A stretch of DNA of 64,000 nucleotides, taken from contig NZ_WUEG01000001.1 in assembly GCF_010468565.1 (NCBI RefSeq), positions 248,001-312,000 of the forward strand, written 5' to 3'. This document shows positions 57,231 to 64,000 of this stretch, piece by piece. This DNA is from Allomuricauda sp. TY007 (GTDB lineage: Bacteria > Bacteroidota > Bacteroidia > Flavobacteriales > Flavobacteriaceae). Below the pieces are notes generated by a model, which saw nothing but the letters and a program-made list of their open reading frames with translations, was not told the DNA's origin and did not search any database. Position numbers and translations under genes: made by a program. Within the stretch, counting starts at the first letter, position 1. The number at the start of each line of letters is the position of its first letter.

Positions 57231-57258
57231 TTTGATTCTAAGCTATTTTGTACTTTTG
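57231..57258 (+). promoter_or_regulatory. Promoter of dusB
   Basis: TTTG (57231-57234), a 16-base gap and TACTTTTG (57251-57258, exact -7 match). The -33 overlaps the region just after the receptor stop. The TTG start of dusB is at 57280. Confidence 0.5.
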
Positions 57259-57279
57259 CAGTCCAAAAAACTGTAGGAT

Positions 57280-58272
57280 TTGCCAAAAATTGGAAACATA
57301 GAACTCCCTGATTTTCCGCTTCTTCTAGCTCCAATGGAAGATGTGAGCGACCCTCCTTTCCGTAAATTGTGCAAGGAGCAGGGCGCCGATGTGGTGTATA
57401 CCGAGTTTATTTCTTCCGAAGGATTGATTAGAGATGCCGCCAAAAGTGTCATCAAACTGGACATTTATGAAAAAGAGCGTCCCGTAGGCATCCAAATTTT
57501 CGGTGCCGAACTGGATTCTATGTTACAGGCGGTGGATATTGTGGAAAAATCCAATCCTGATATCATCGACATCAATTTTGGCTGTCCCGTAAAAAAGGTG
57601 GTCTGCAAAAACGCCGGGGCAGGTATTTTGCGGGATATTCCTTTGATGGTCAAGTTGACGGAAGAAATCGTAAAACGCACCAAATTGCCCGTAACAGTGA
57701 AGACCCGATTGGGGTGGGACCAAAGCACCATAAAGATTGTTGAGGTGGCCGAAAGGCTGCAAGATGTTGGTATCGAAGCTATTTCCATTCATGGTCGTAC
57801 ACGTGTACAGATGTACAAAGGCGAAGCTGACTGGAGGCCCATTGCCGAGGTAAAGAACAACCAACGGATGCACATTCCAGTATTTGGTAACGGCGATGTG
57901 GATACGCCCGAAGCTGCCGTAAAAATGCGAGACGAATATGGATTGGACGGAGCTATGATCGGAAGGGCAAGCATTGGATACCCTTGGTTTTTTAAAGAGG
58001 TGAAACACTATTTTAAAACAGGCGAACATTCAGCGCCACCCACCATGCAAGAACGCGTGGAGGCTGCCCGCAGACACCTACAGATGGCCATTGATTGGAA
58101 AGGTGAAAAACTGGGGGTTTTTGAGACCAGAAGACACTACACCAACTATTTTAAAGGTATTCCACACTTTAAGGAGTACCGGATGAAAATGGTGACCAGT
58201 GATGATGCTGCGGATGTTTTTGCCGCTTTTGATGAAGTAGAGGAAAAATTTGGGGATTACCAGTTTGCTTAA
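57280..58272 (+). CDS. dusB: tRNA-dihydrouridine synthase
   Basis: The 330-residue FMN enzyme reduces specific uridines of the tRNA D-loop. The TIM barrel has the family stretches LLAPMEDVSDPPFRKLC, the catalytic Cys in NFGCPVKKVVCKNAGAG (about 99-115), KTRLGWD, ISIHGRTR and VFGNGDV. Closest to the DusB/NifR3 group. The start is TTG at 57280-57282 (MPKIGNIELPDFPLLLAPM); no ATG lies between the promoter and the conserved barrel start. Its stop shares TTAA with the stop of the convergent FtsX-like gene (3 of the 4 bases are common). Confidence 0.93.
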   Translation: MPKIGNIELPDFPLLLAPMEDVSDPPFRKLCKEQGADVVYTEFISSEGLIRDAAKSVIKLDIYEKERPVGIQIFGAELDSMLQAVDIVEKSNPDIIDINFGCPVKKVVCKNAGAGILRDIPLMVKLTEEIVKRTKLPVTVKTRLGWDQSTIKIVEVAERLQDVGIEAISIHGRTRVQMYKGEADWRPIAEVKNNQRMHIPVFGNGDVDTPEAAVKMRDEYGLDGAMIGRASIGYPWFFKEVKHYFKTGEHSAPPTMQERVEAARRHLQMAIDWKGEKLGVFETRRHYTNYFKGIPHFKEYRMKMVTSDDAADVFAAFDEVEEKFGDYQFA

Positions 58273-59474
58273 GCGGAAATCAATTTTTTGGTGATTCGGC
58301 TGCTCGCAATTTTTGAAGAAATAACCCCCAGAACCACGATGGTTCCGATTACAATCAGCAAGTTGATGATATTGAATTCCACGGGATAGGCCAGAGATGG
58401 CGTGATTTTTAACCATCCGAAGGCAAGTTGGGAACCGATTAATAAAGACCCTATCAGTACACCTATCAACCCGCCAAAAGAGGTGACCAATAAGCCTTGG
58501 ATAAAATAGATGCGACGCAATTCCTTGATTGTTGTACCTAGACTGAACAATGTTTTTGAGTTCTGTTGTTTGTCCAAGATCATCATAATAATTGCCCCGA
58601 CAACGTTAAATAGGGCAATGATCAATACCAAAGTAAAAATCAAATAGGTCGCTAAGTTTTCGGTATTCAACATGCGGTAGAGCGAGGTATTTTGTTCCCT
58701 ACGAGTTAAAACCGATACTTTATCCCCCAAAAGATTTGAAATAGACGCCTTGACCTCATCGGGAGAGGTGTTTTCTGTCAGTTTAAAATTGATGCCTGAG
58801 ACTTGGGTACTATCTTTTTGCAATAACTCTTGAACCAACGGAAGACGAGCAAACACGTATTTTTTGTCCAAACTTTCTTCAACGGCATAAACGCCGCTTA
58901 CCACCAAAGCGAGTTCATCATAGGGTTTGGCATTAAATCCCTGTTGCGAAAAAGAGCCCTCACCAGGTTTGGGCACCAAAACCTCCATGGCCGTCCTATT
59001 GTTCATGGGCACTCCAAGCAAATTGTAAATCCCGATACCAATTACTCCATTGTAAACATCCGAGCCCCAATTTCCAAAAATTAGGGTACTGTCCACCCCT
59101 GTAACGGCTCGGTAGTTTTCATCTACACCTTTTATATAGGCAATGGTGCTTTTTTCTTTATAGGTAAGATAGGCACGCTCTTCCAATTCCTTGGAAAAAC
59201 TGGCCAGTCCCTCAATTTGACTAAGCTCCAATTCTTCATCTGGAGAGATGGTAAAATGTTTGCCAATTGAGGGTGAAGCCTTCAAATCGGGATCAAATGT
59301 ATTGGAAAAGGAAAGGCTGAACGTCTTTAGACCAGCAAAAGCGGAAAGCACGATAAAAAGAGCCGCAGAACCTATCACAATCACCAAAAAAGTAATGAAA
59401 TTGATGATATTTACCGCATTTTGGCTGCTTTTGGACCGCAGGTAACGCTTTGCGATATAAAGGGGAAAGTTCAA
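58269..59474 (-). CDS. FtsX/LolE-like ABC transporter permease
   Basis: The 401-residue inner-membrane protein has a first helix at about 20-45. A periplasmic MacB-PCD-like domain (about 50-260) comes next, and three C-terminal helices (about 275-395) close it. The LolC/E-type opening is FPLYIAKRYLRSKSSQNAVN. By analogy it may take part in lipoprotein release, but its ATPase is not adjacent. The start is TTG 59472-59474, 2 bases after the rbfA stop, so it is cotranscribed with rbfA. Confidence 0.87.
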   Translation of the reverse strand: MNFPLYIAKRYLRSKSSQNAVNIINFITFLVIVIGSAALFIVLSAFAGLKTFSLSFSNTFDPDLKASPSIGKHFTISPDEELELSQIEGLASFSKELEERAYLTYKEKSTIAYIKGVDENYRAVTGVDSTLIFGNWGSDVYNGVIGIGIYNLLGVPMNNRTAMEVLVPKPGEGSFSQQGFNAKPYDELALVVSGVYAVEESLDKKYVFARLPLVQELLQKDSTQVSGINFKLTENTSPDEVKASISNLLGDKVSVLTRREQNTSLYRMLNTENLATYLIFTLVLIIALFNVVGAIIMMILDKQQNSKTLFSLGTTIKELRRIYFIQGLLVTSFGGLIGVLIGSLLIGSQLAFGWLKITPSLAYPVEFNIINLLIVIGTIVVLGVISSKIASSRITKKLISA

Positions 59475-59476
59475 AA

Positions 59477-59872
59477 TCAGGATTTCTTACGTTTGTCGAG
59501 CAAGTCCCTGTTTTCAATAGGGTTTTCTTCTCTTTTTAATGATTTTTCTATCCCTTCGATGTACTCCAAGGAATCATCCAGATAAAAATTGAGCTCGGGC
59601 ACTCGCCTTAATTGGTGTTTGGTACGCTGTGCCAATTCATACCGAATGGCCACTTGGTTTTCCTTGATGCCATCCAACAGTTCTTTGGCACCTTTGTTCG
59701 GAAAAATGCTCACATACACCTTGGCCAATGATAGATCTACGGTTACGGAAACCTTGGACACAGAGATCAAAGTTCCCTTAAGGCCACCATCGGTAGCGGC
59801 ACGTTGTAAGATATCGGCCAGATCTTTTTGAATGATTCCCGCTATTTTTTTCTGTCTTTGTGTTTCCTCCAT
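59477..59872 (-). CDS. rbfA: Ribosome-binding factor A
   Basis: The 131-residue protein has the KH-like RbfA fold, with opening TQRQKKIAGIIQKDLADILQ and the C-terminal RRVPELNFYLDDSLEYI. RbfA aids late 16S rRNA processing and cold adaptation of the 30S subunit. The ATG at 59870-59872 lies only a few bases from a TATTTTTG box (59877-59884, minus), so the message would be almost leaderless. Confidence 0.94.
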   Translation of the reverse strand: MEETQRQKKIAGIIQKDLADILQRAATDGGLKGTLISVSKVSVTVDLSLAKVYVSIFPNKGAKELLDGIKENQVAIRYELAQRTKHQLRRVPELNFYLDDSLEYIEGIEKSLKREENPIENRDLLDKRKKS

Positions 59873-59876
59873 ATTG

Positions 59877-59937
59877 CAAAAATAAGTGAATTAATGACTA
59901 ACCTCACACTATTAACCATTTACAGTGCGTAATTTTG
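59877..59937. promoter_or_regulatory. Divergent promoter region of rbfA and the epimerase gene
   Basis: Two exact -7 boxes face apart: TATTTTTG on the minus strand at 59877-59884 and TAATTTTG on the plus strand at 59930-59937. No clear -33 elements. The plus box supports the ATG at 59975 over 59945 for the epimerase, because transcription would begin around 59944. Confidence 0.45.
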
Positions 59938-59974
59938 AAAAAAGATGAACATTTTAACGCATATTACATCTCCT

Positions 59975-60382
59975 ATGGATAAAATTGAACACATTGGAAT
60001 CGCGGTAAAAAATTTGGAGGCGTCCAATGCCTTGTTTGAGAAGCTGTTGGGCGTGCGGCACTATAAAGTCGAGGAAGTGGCCTCGGAAGGGGTAAAGACA
60101 TCGTTCTTTAAATCGGGCCCCAATAAAATTGAATTATTGGAAGCGACAAATCCGGACAGTGCCATCGCCAAATATTTAGAAAAGAAGGGAGAGGGCATCC
60201 ATCACGTGGCCTTTGCGGTGGAGGATATTGTTTCTGAAATTGAACGATTGAAAGACGAGGGCTTTATCGTTTTGAACGAAACACCCAAAAAAGGAGCGGA
60301 CAACAAATTGGTGGCATTTTTGCATCCAAAGGGCACCAATGGCGTACTGGTGGAGCTTTGCCAAGAAATAAAAGAAGGGTAG
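59975..60382 (+). CDS. mce: Methylmalonyl-CoA epimerase
   Basis: The 135-residue protein of the vicinal-oxygen-chelate fold converts (2R)- and (2S)-methylmalonyl-CoA, linking propionyl-CoA to succinyl-CoA. The two beta-alpha-beta-beta-beta halves carry metal ligands in MDKIEHIGIAV (His), EGIHHVAFAVED (His) and GVLVELCQ (Glu). The chosen start is ATG 59975; an in-frame ATG at 59945 adds ten residues without family character and would coincide with the predicted transcript start. No mutase gene is adjacent. Confidence 0.9.
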   Translation: MDKIEHIGIAVKNLEASNALFEKLLGVRHYKVEEVASEGVKTSFFKSGPNKIELLEATNPDSAIAKYLEKKGEGIHHVAFAVEDIVSEIERLKDEGFIVLNETPKKGADNKLVAFLHPKGTNGVLVELCQEIKEG

Positions 60383-60395
60383 AGGCGTTAAAACC

Positions 60396-60426
60396 TTGCG
60401 CTGAAGAAAAATAAACACTAATATTG
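60396..60426 (+). promoter_or_regulatory. Promoter of the CAT-anticodon tRNA
   Basis: TTG (60396-60398), a 20-base gap and TAATATTG (60419-60426, 7 of 8) precede the tRNA by 15 bases. Confidence 0.45.
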
Positions 60427-60441
60427 CATCCGCAAAATGCG

Positions 60442-60515
60442 GGTCCTATAGCTCAGCTGGTTAGAGCACCTGACTCATAATCAGGGGGTCCCTGGTTCGA
60501 GCCCAGGTGGGACCA
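60442..60515 (+). tRNA. tRNA with anticodon CAT (elongator Met, or Ile2 after lysidine modification)
   Basis: The cloverleaf folds: acceptor GGTCCTA/TGGGACC (one G-T pair), D arm GCTC/GAGC, anticodon stem CCTGA/TCAGG with loop CTCATAA, T arm CCTGG-TTCGAGC-CCAGG and discriminator A. CCA is not encoded. It lacks initiator features (the 1-72 pair is G-C). CAT can be tRNA-Met or, if TilS modifies C34, tRNA-Ile reading ATA; the sequence does not decide. Confidence 0.93.
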
Positions 60516-60826
60516 CCTCAACAAAGATAAACCTTTCAAGCAATTGGAAGGTTTTTCTTTTTTATGCGGGTACAACGTTCTCCAATAGAGATACACAGAG
60601 CCCGGTTTATACCTTCGCAACCGATACACTTAACGCATTGGCTTTTAAATAAAGAAACATATGATTTCCAAATATTGTTAATGTTCTTAGTTGCGCTAGC
60701 CACTCTTTTAACAGTTTTGGTTAATATCAAAATTCAATTCGAGACCCTTATACCATCCACAGGTCGTTGAGTGGCATCATTGGTATCGATATCGGATTAT
60801 TGGAAAAATCTATTCAAGATTCATTT
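60516..60826. other. Intergenic stretch after the tRNA
   Basis: 311 bases between the tRNA and the convergent GyrI-like gene. It holds the tRNA terminator (60529-60562). A 68-codon frame at 60564-60770 with one hydrophobic stretch has no promoter or family character that I can see and is not called. Confidence 0.5.
60529..60562 (+). terminator. Rho-independent terminator after the CAT tRNA
   Basis: The stem AAACCTT/AAGGTTT with a 12-base loop is followed by a long T-rich run (TTTTCTTTTTT). Confidence 0.7.
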
Positions 60827-61288
60827 TTAGGCTATTGAAACATAAATATCAACCATGGCATCATCCCAATTCTTACTTCTTTCATCGTATACCTCAAAAT
60901 CAAAATCAAACTTTCGTTCTATGTCGGCGTTCCATATTTTATTCCAAGCATCGGTAATACAAGCTGTCATTATTCCTCTGGCCGTAACTTTTTGATATTT
61001 TTGTGAAGGGATTTTCAATGAAGTTAAATTTTTGGGAGCATCTGCACTTACGTCTACCCTACATCCTATAAAATAGGAAAAAGAGGCAGCTTCATCTTCT
61101 TCATAGTCAAAGTAAACAGCGTATATTTCGTTGCTCAATTTATTTGGGATCAAGTCTATAATGTTTTCCTTTTCAAATTTTTGCCATAGATTTCCACAGT
61201 CTAGATTTGATTGATTGTTTTTGTTGCTGGTTTTCTGTTCCAACTGTAAACCCACTAATTTGAAGCCAGTCTTACTTAATTTTTCCAT
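60827..61288 (-). CDS. GyrI-like / effector-binding (AraC-E-bind) domain protein
   Basis: The 153-residue protein consists of one SHS2-type GyrI-like small-molecule-binding domain. Features are the opening KTGFKLVGLQLEQKT, the central NEIYAVYFDYEED, SYFIGCRVD and the C-terminal DFDFEVYDERS with an aromatic edge. There is no DNA-binding domain, so it is a stand-alone ligand-binding protein and may sequester or hydrolyse small molecules. It is a single leftward gene. Confidence 0.75.
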   Translation of the reverse strand: MEKLSKTGFKLVGLQLEQKTSNKNNQSNLDCGNLWQKFEKENIIDLIPNKLSNEIYAVYFDYEEDEAASFSYFIGCRVDVSADAPKNLTSLKIPSQKYQKVTARGIMTACITDAWNKIWNADIERKFDFDFEVYDERSKNWDDAMVDIYVSIA

Positions 61289-61371
61289 AAACTTTTGTAT
61301 TGTAGATATTTGCTTTAACCAATAATGCTTTTTGGCGTTTTATTATTCTTTCATTCAGGGGGCAATTCCAA

Positions 61372-62265
61372 TTACAGATATGCTTGTAACTTCTTTTTAA
61401 AGAAAGTGGCACTATCAGCAACGCTTTTCATGGGACTATGGGCATAATTGCCACCTTGTTCCAAATAGTAAAATTCGAGCCCAGATTCTTTTGGATCTGG
61501 AAGTATTTGAGAGTAATCAATGGAACCATTGCCCAACTCAGTATAATCCTTGGTGACTTTATCCATGTCTTTTATATGCCACATTACATATCGCCCAGGT
61601 TGATTGTTGACCAGCTCTTTTGGAGTATACTTGGAGGATCGGACCACCCAATACATGTCCATTTCGAGTTTAACAAGTGATGGCTCCGTTTCGTTGAGTA
61701 TAATGTCGAAACCGTTTTCACCATTGTGGTCCATAAACTCAAAACCATGATTGTGGTATGCGAACCCAAGCCCGGCCGAAGTGACCCATTCGGCTATCAC
61801 ATTAAGTTTTTTGGCCAATAATTTGAAATGGTCGATCGATCTTTGATCAGGATTCAGCCATGGCCATGTTATATACTTCATGCCTAATGTGTGGGCTCCA
61901 TCTATACACTGGTCAACAAACCTTTTCAGTTTGTCTTCAGATTGGTTGAGATATGGGGAAAACCCGAAGTGCCCACTAGAGGCGGTAAGTTGAAGATTGT
62001 CCATTATTTTCCGGAATTCCGAAGACTTATATCCATAAAACGTTCCTTTCTCATGGTCGAACCCAAAGGTTTCAAAGTCTTGATAGCCCATCTTTTTGAC
62101 GGCGGCCAATGTAGCGATGGTATCTTTCACCATAGCATCATGGATGGTATAGAGTTGCAGCCCCATTTTATATTTGGCCGCACCAATCATTGAAAAAGCC
62201 GACACGGGGAATATGGTTGTTGTACTGAGGGCTGCTGCCGACTTTATAAAATTTCTTCGTTCCAT
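61372..62265 (-). CDS. Exported sugar phosphate isomerase/epimerase-like TIM-barrel protein
   Basis: The 297-residue protein belongs to the xylose-isomerase-like TIM barrel (AP endonuclease 2) superfamily. It begins with MERRNFIKSAAALSTTT, a twin-Arg-type leader of the RRNFIK form common in Bacteroidota, so periplasmic export by Tat is likely. Metal ligands expected for the fold are visible in FAYHNHGFEF (His), KLEMDMYWV (Glu/Asp) and MWHIKDMD (His). The substrate is unknown. It is followed (in position) by a ThuA protein, and both are often part of sugar or polyol catabolic loci. Confidence 0.85.
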   Translation of the reverse strand: MERRNFIKSAAALSTTTIFPVSAFSMIGAAKYKMGLQLYTIHDAMVKDTIATLAAVKKMGYQDFETFGFDHEKGTFYGYKSSEFRKIMDNLQLTASSGHFGFSPYLNQSEDKLKRFVDQCIDGAHTLGMKYITWPWLNPDQRSIDHFKLLAKKLNVIAEWVTSAGLGFAYHNHGFEFMDHNGENGFDIILNETEPSLVKLEMDMYWVVRSSKYTPKELVNNQPGRYVMWHIKDMDKVTKDYTELGNGSIDYSQILPDPKESGLEFYYLEQGGNYAHSPMKSVADSATFFKKKLQAYL

Positions 62266-62456
62266 ATTTGCTTTGTGTTTAGTAATATATAAGTTATTTT
62301 GAAATATTCGATTTTGTAGCTTTTGTAGTGCGATTCGTTTTTTTCCACTCGTTGGCCAATACAGGTATTTTTATCATTGCTGTACGATTCTTCATTTAAA
62401 ACAAAAACAGTTCAAGGGCTTTTAAAAAAAATCATTTGATTTGACTGTCTACAACA

Positions 62457-63191
62457 TCAATCCAATTGCCCCGTTAACCATTTTACCCCATTGGTAAAAA
62501 GGGATTTGAACCCTTCGTTTTTTTGTGAGTATTCGCCGTGGCCCAATGTTAGGCACATTACTTTGCCCTTGCCCCAATTGCGTGTCCACATTATGGGATG
62601 ATATTCAGCTCTTGCAATAACTTCTAGGGAATCCGTGTTGAACTGTACCAAGTATAGCTCGTCCAAGGTTTTAAAATCTCCCAATTCCTTTACAATCGGA
62701 TGTTTGTATCCGTTATCTTCATTTTCCCATCCATACCAATAATCCGAAGTATTGACAGTAAAGGTCTTAATGTCATCATGGTTGATGAACTTGCCTCCCA
62801 TCATTTTGAGGTAGTTGTCCGAATTCAAGAAGGAAACCAAACCGGCATGAATGGCAAAATAGCTTTTCCCCGATTCTATAAACTTATAAAAAGCATTAAA
62901 TTGTTCTTCTGTAGGTTCATGAAAAAGCGAATTATTGATTATTACATCATAATGCTCCAAATTCTTTTTGTTCAGCTCGGATAGGTCCTTGGTGATTCTT
63001 ACTTGGGCAAAATCACTGAGGTAGTCCACAAGGAGGTCATTATAATGGTGGTGGGACCAATCGCTGTACATGTGGTCCGAACCTGTTATTCCTACCCCAG
63101 TAATCAATAGGATGTTTAAATTTTTAGAATTCTGCCCTAAGCAGTTAATGCTGATGGAGACAAACAAAAGCAAGACCAATGCGTTTCTCAT
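62457..63191 (-). CDS. ThuA domain-containing secreted protein
   Basis: The 244-residue protein has a signal peptide (about 1-19, LLLFVSISINCLGQN) and a class I glutamine-amidotransferase-like ThuA domain. The typical parts are NILLITGVGITGSDHMYSDW near the start, DVIINNSLFHEPTEEQ, GKSYFAIHAGL and the C-terminal PIMWTRNWGKGKVMCLTLGH. ThuA proteins are tied to trehalose and other sugar use, with the reaction uncertain. It lies between an AraC regulator and a sugar isomerase-like gene, all leftward. Confidence 0.87.
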   Translation of the reverse strand: MRNALVLLLFVSISINCLGQNSKNLNILLITGVGITGSDHMYSDWSHHHYNDLLVDYLSDFAQVRITKDLSELNKKNLEHYDVIINNSLFHEPTEEQFNAFYKFIESGKSYFAIHAGLVSFLNSDNYLKMMGGKFINHDDIKTFTVNTSDYWYGWENEDNGYKHPIVKELGDFKTLDELYLVQFNTDSLEVIARAEYHPIMWTRNWGKGKVMCLTLGHGEYSQKNEGFKSLFTNGVKWLTGQLD

Positions 63192-63234
63192 AACACAACG
63201 TATTTAAATTAAAAAATTGAGTTGTAAAACTACC

Positions 63235-64000
63235 TCAGTCGGAAAACAATGGATTGTAAAAAAACGAACGCCCTTTGTGGTCAATAAAATATTTATTCAT
63301 CGGGCGGTTCTCTTGAAAAAAGAGAGAGGGCGTTGTATTGGTAAAATGCTTGAAATCTTTTATGAAATGTGCTTGGTCAAAATACCCGAACTTATGTGCC
63401 GTTTCTGTAAAGTTGATATATGGGGTTTGACTAAAATGTTTTAGAACTTTTTGAAACCTGACCACCCTTTGATAAAACTTGGGGCTAAACCCAACTTTTT
63501 CCATAAATATTTTTTGGAGGTACCTATGGCTAATTCCACATTGGTTTACCAATTCATCCCAATTGGGGTCAACATGGTTTTTTAAGACGAATTTGACCGC
63601 ATGCTCCGAAACGTCATCTTTTAAACCAAAATCATTTTCAAATAGCTTTGATGTCAGAAAAGCGTCCACGCCTTCAATTAAACGTTGAATTTTACCATAG
63701 ATTAGACAATCTCCTACGAATTCGTTAAAATCTTTTGCGAACAAATGATCAGAGGATAAGGTTAGGTCGTTCAGTTCGTTAAGCGGAATGCTCGAAAATC
63801 TTGAAAAACCGTGGGCATAGAACCGTATACAAAATGTTTTGCCCATACCATCGACTTTAAGCCTGTAGGGTTTGGTCATTTGCCCGATAACCTCGGTCCA
63901 TGGTTCTTTGTTCAACGCACCGTCAGTTCCAATTCTATTAACATTTAATTCAACACTGAATACAACTTTTACACACCCATTGGGGTAAAACTCGTCCACT
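63235..64000 (-). CDS. AraC-family transcriptional regulator, N-terminus beyond window
   Basis: At least 255 residues; the frame is open to the right edge, so the start is outside. The N-terminal part (EFYPNGCVKVVFSVELNV onward) is the DUF6597-type sensor of this AraC subfamily. The C-terminal part has two helix-turn-helix units: LVNQCGISHRYLQKIFMEKV and FTETAHKFGYFDQAHFIKDF, with the closing TTPSLFFQ. It probably controls the ThuA and isomerase-like genes downstream, by position only. Confidence 0.9.
   Translation of the reverse strand, partial: VDEFYPNGCVKVVFSVELNVNRIGTDGALNKEPWTEVIGQMTKPYRLKVDGMGKTFCIRFYAHGFSRFSSIPLNELNDLTLSSDHLFAKDFNEFVGDCLIYGKIQRLIEGVDAFLTSKLFENDFGLKDDVSEHAVKFVLKNHVDPNWDELVNQCGISHRYLQKIFMEKVGFSPKFYQRVVRFQKVLKHFSQTPYINFTETAHKFGYFDQAHFIKDFKHFTNTTPSLFFQENRPMNKYFIDHKGRSFFYNPLFSD

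Noticed and set aside
60564..60770. 68-codon frame with one hydrophobic segment
   Set aside because: No promoter, starts inside the tRNA terminator tail, no recognisable family.

Overview
The window is chromosomal DNA of a member of the Bacteroidota, family Flavobacteriaceae. The evidence is the type IX secretion (T9SS) and gliding gene set with CHU_C-type sorting domains, PorP/SprF proteins, -7 boxes of the Bacteroidota form TAnnTTTG in front of many genes, almost no Shine-Dalgarno sequences, several TTG starts, and REP-like palindromes of a flavobacterial kind. Protein similarity is consistent with a marine genus such as Muricauda/Allomuricauda, but I cannot fix the genus from sequence alone.

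Layout. 1-4.3 kb: leftward DUF4175 gene, ybeY and mnmG (cut by the window edge), with a near-perfect parS centromere site built into the last codons of ybeY. 4.4-10 kb: gltX and an SPFH protein rightward, then a leftward envelope-stress-like trio (YtxH, holin-like, small coiled protein) and glnS. 10.3-29.9 kb: a four-gene rightward operon that matches the sprC-sprD-sprB-sprF gliding operon, including a 4742-residue SprB-like adhesin with about 42 SprB-type repeats. 29.9-34 kb: folB, tRNA-Cys, a LysE transporter, a DUF2807 protein and rnr. 34.0-34.6 kb: an AT-rich gap with clustered DnaA-box-like sequences between divergent rnr and rpiB, a candidate oriC. 34.6-41.7 kb: rpiB, a zinc-type CDF transporter, an ElaA-like acetyltransferase, a lipoprotein, a C5 methyltransferase with a probable PD-(D/E)XK partner, and the DUF2157-DUF4401-GDYXXLXY membrane trio. 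41.9-48.8 kb: a leftward block of peptidases (S41, M1, S8) and an MBL hydrolase. Inside this block a DUF559 endonuclease cassette bounded by 31-bp perfect inverted repeats has been joined in frame to rnpA. 49-52.8 kb: a CPA1 antiporter and an SLC13 permease. 52.9-60.5 kb: lepA, an outer-membrane beta-barrel receptor, dusB, an FtsX-like permease, rbfA, methylmalonyl-CoA epimerase and a CAT-anticodon tRNA. 60.8-64 kb: a GyrI-like protein, a sugar isomerase/epimerase-like protein, a ThuA protein and an AraC regulator cut by the right edge.

The most notable points are: (1) the DUF559 nuclease plus palindromic inverted repeats, a compact unit that looks mobile and has captured the 5' end of the essential gene rnpA; (2) a parS site and a candidate oriC about 34 kb apart, together with the classical origin neighbours mnmG and rnpA, which suggests an origin-proximal segment; (3) the giant adhesin operon, with a jelly-roll-like insertion within the repeats and a PorP/SprF protein extended by two SPOR-like domains; (4) a candidate two-gene restriction-modification unit. 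All functional calls come from reading the sequence; no database search was run.
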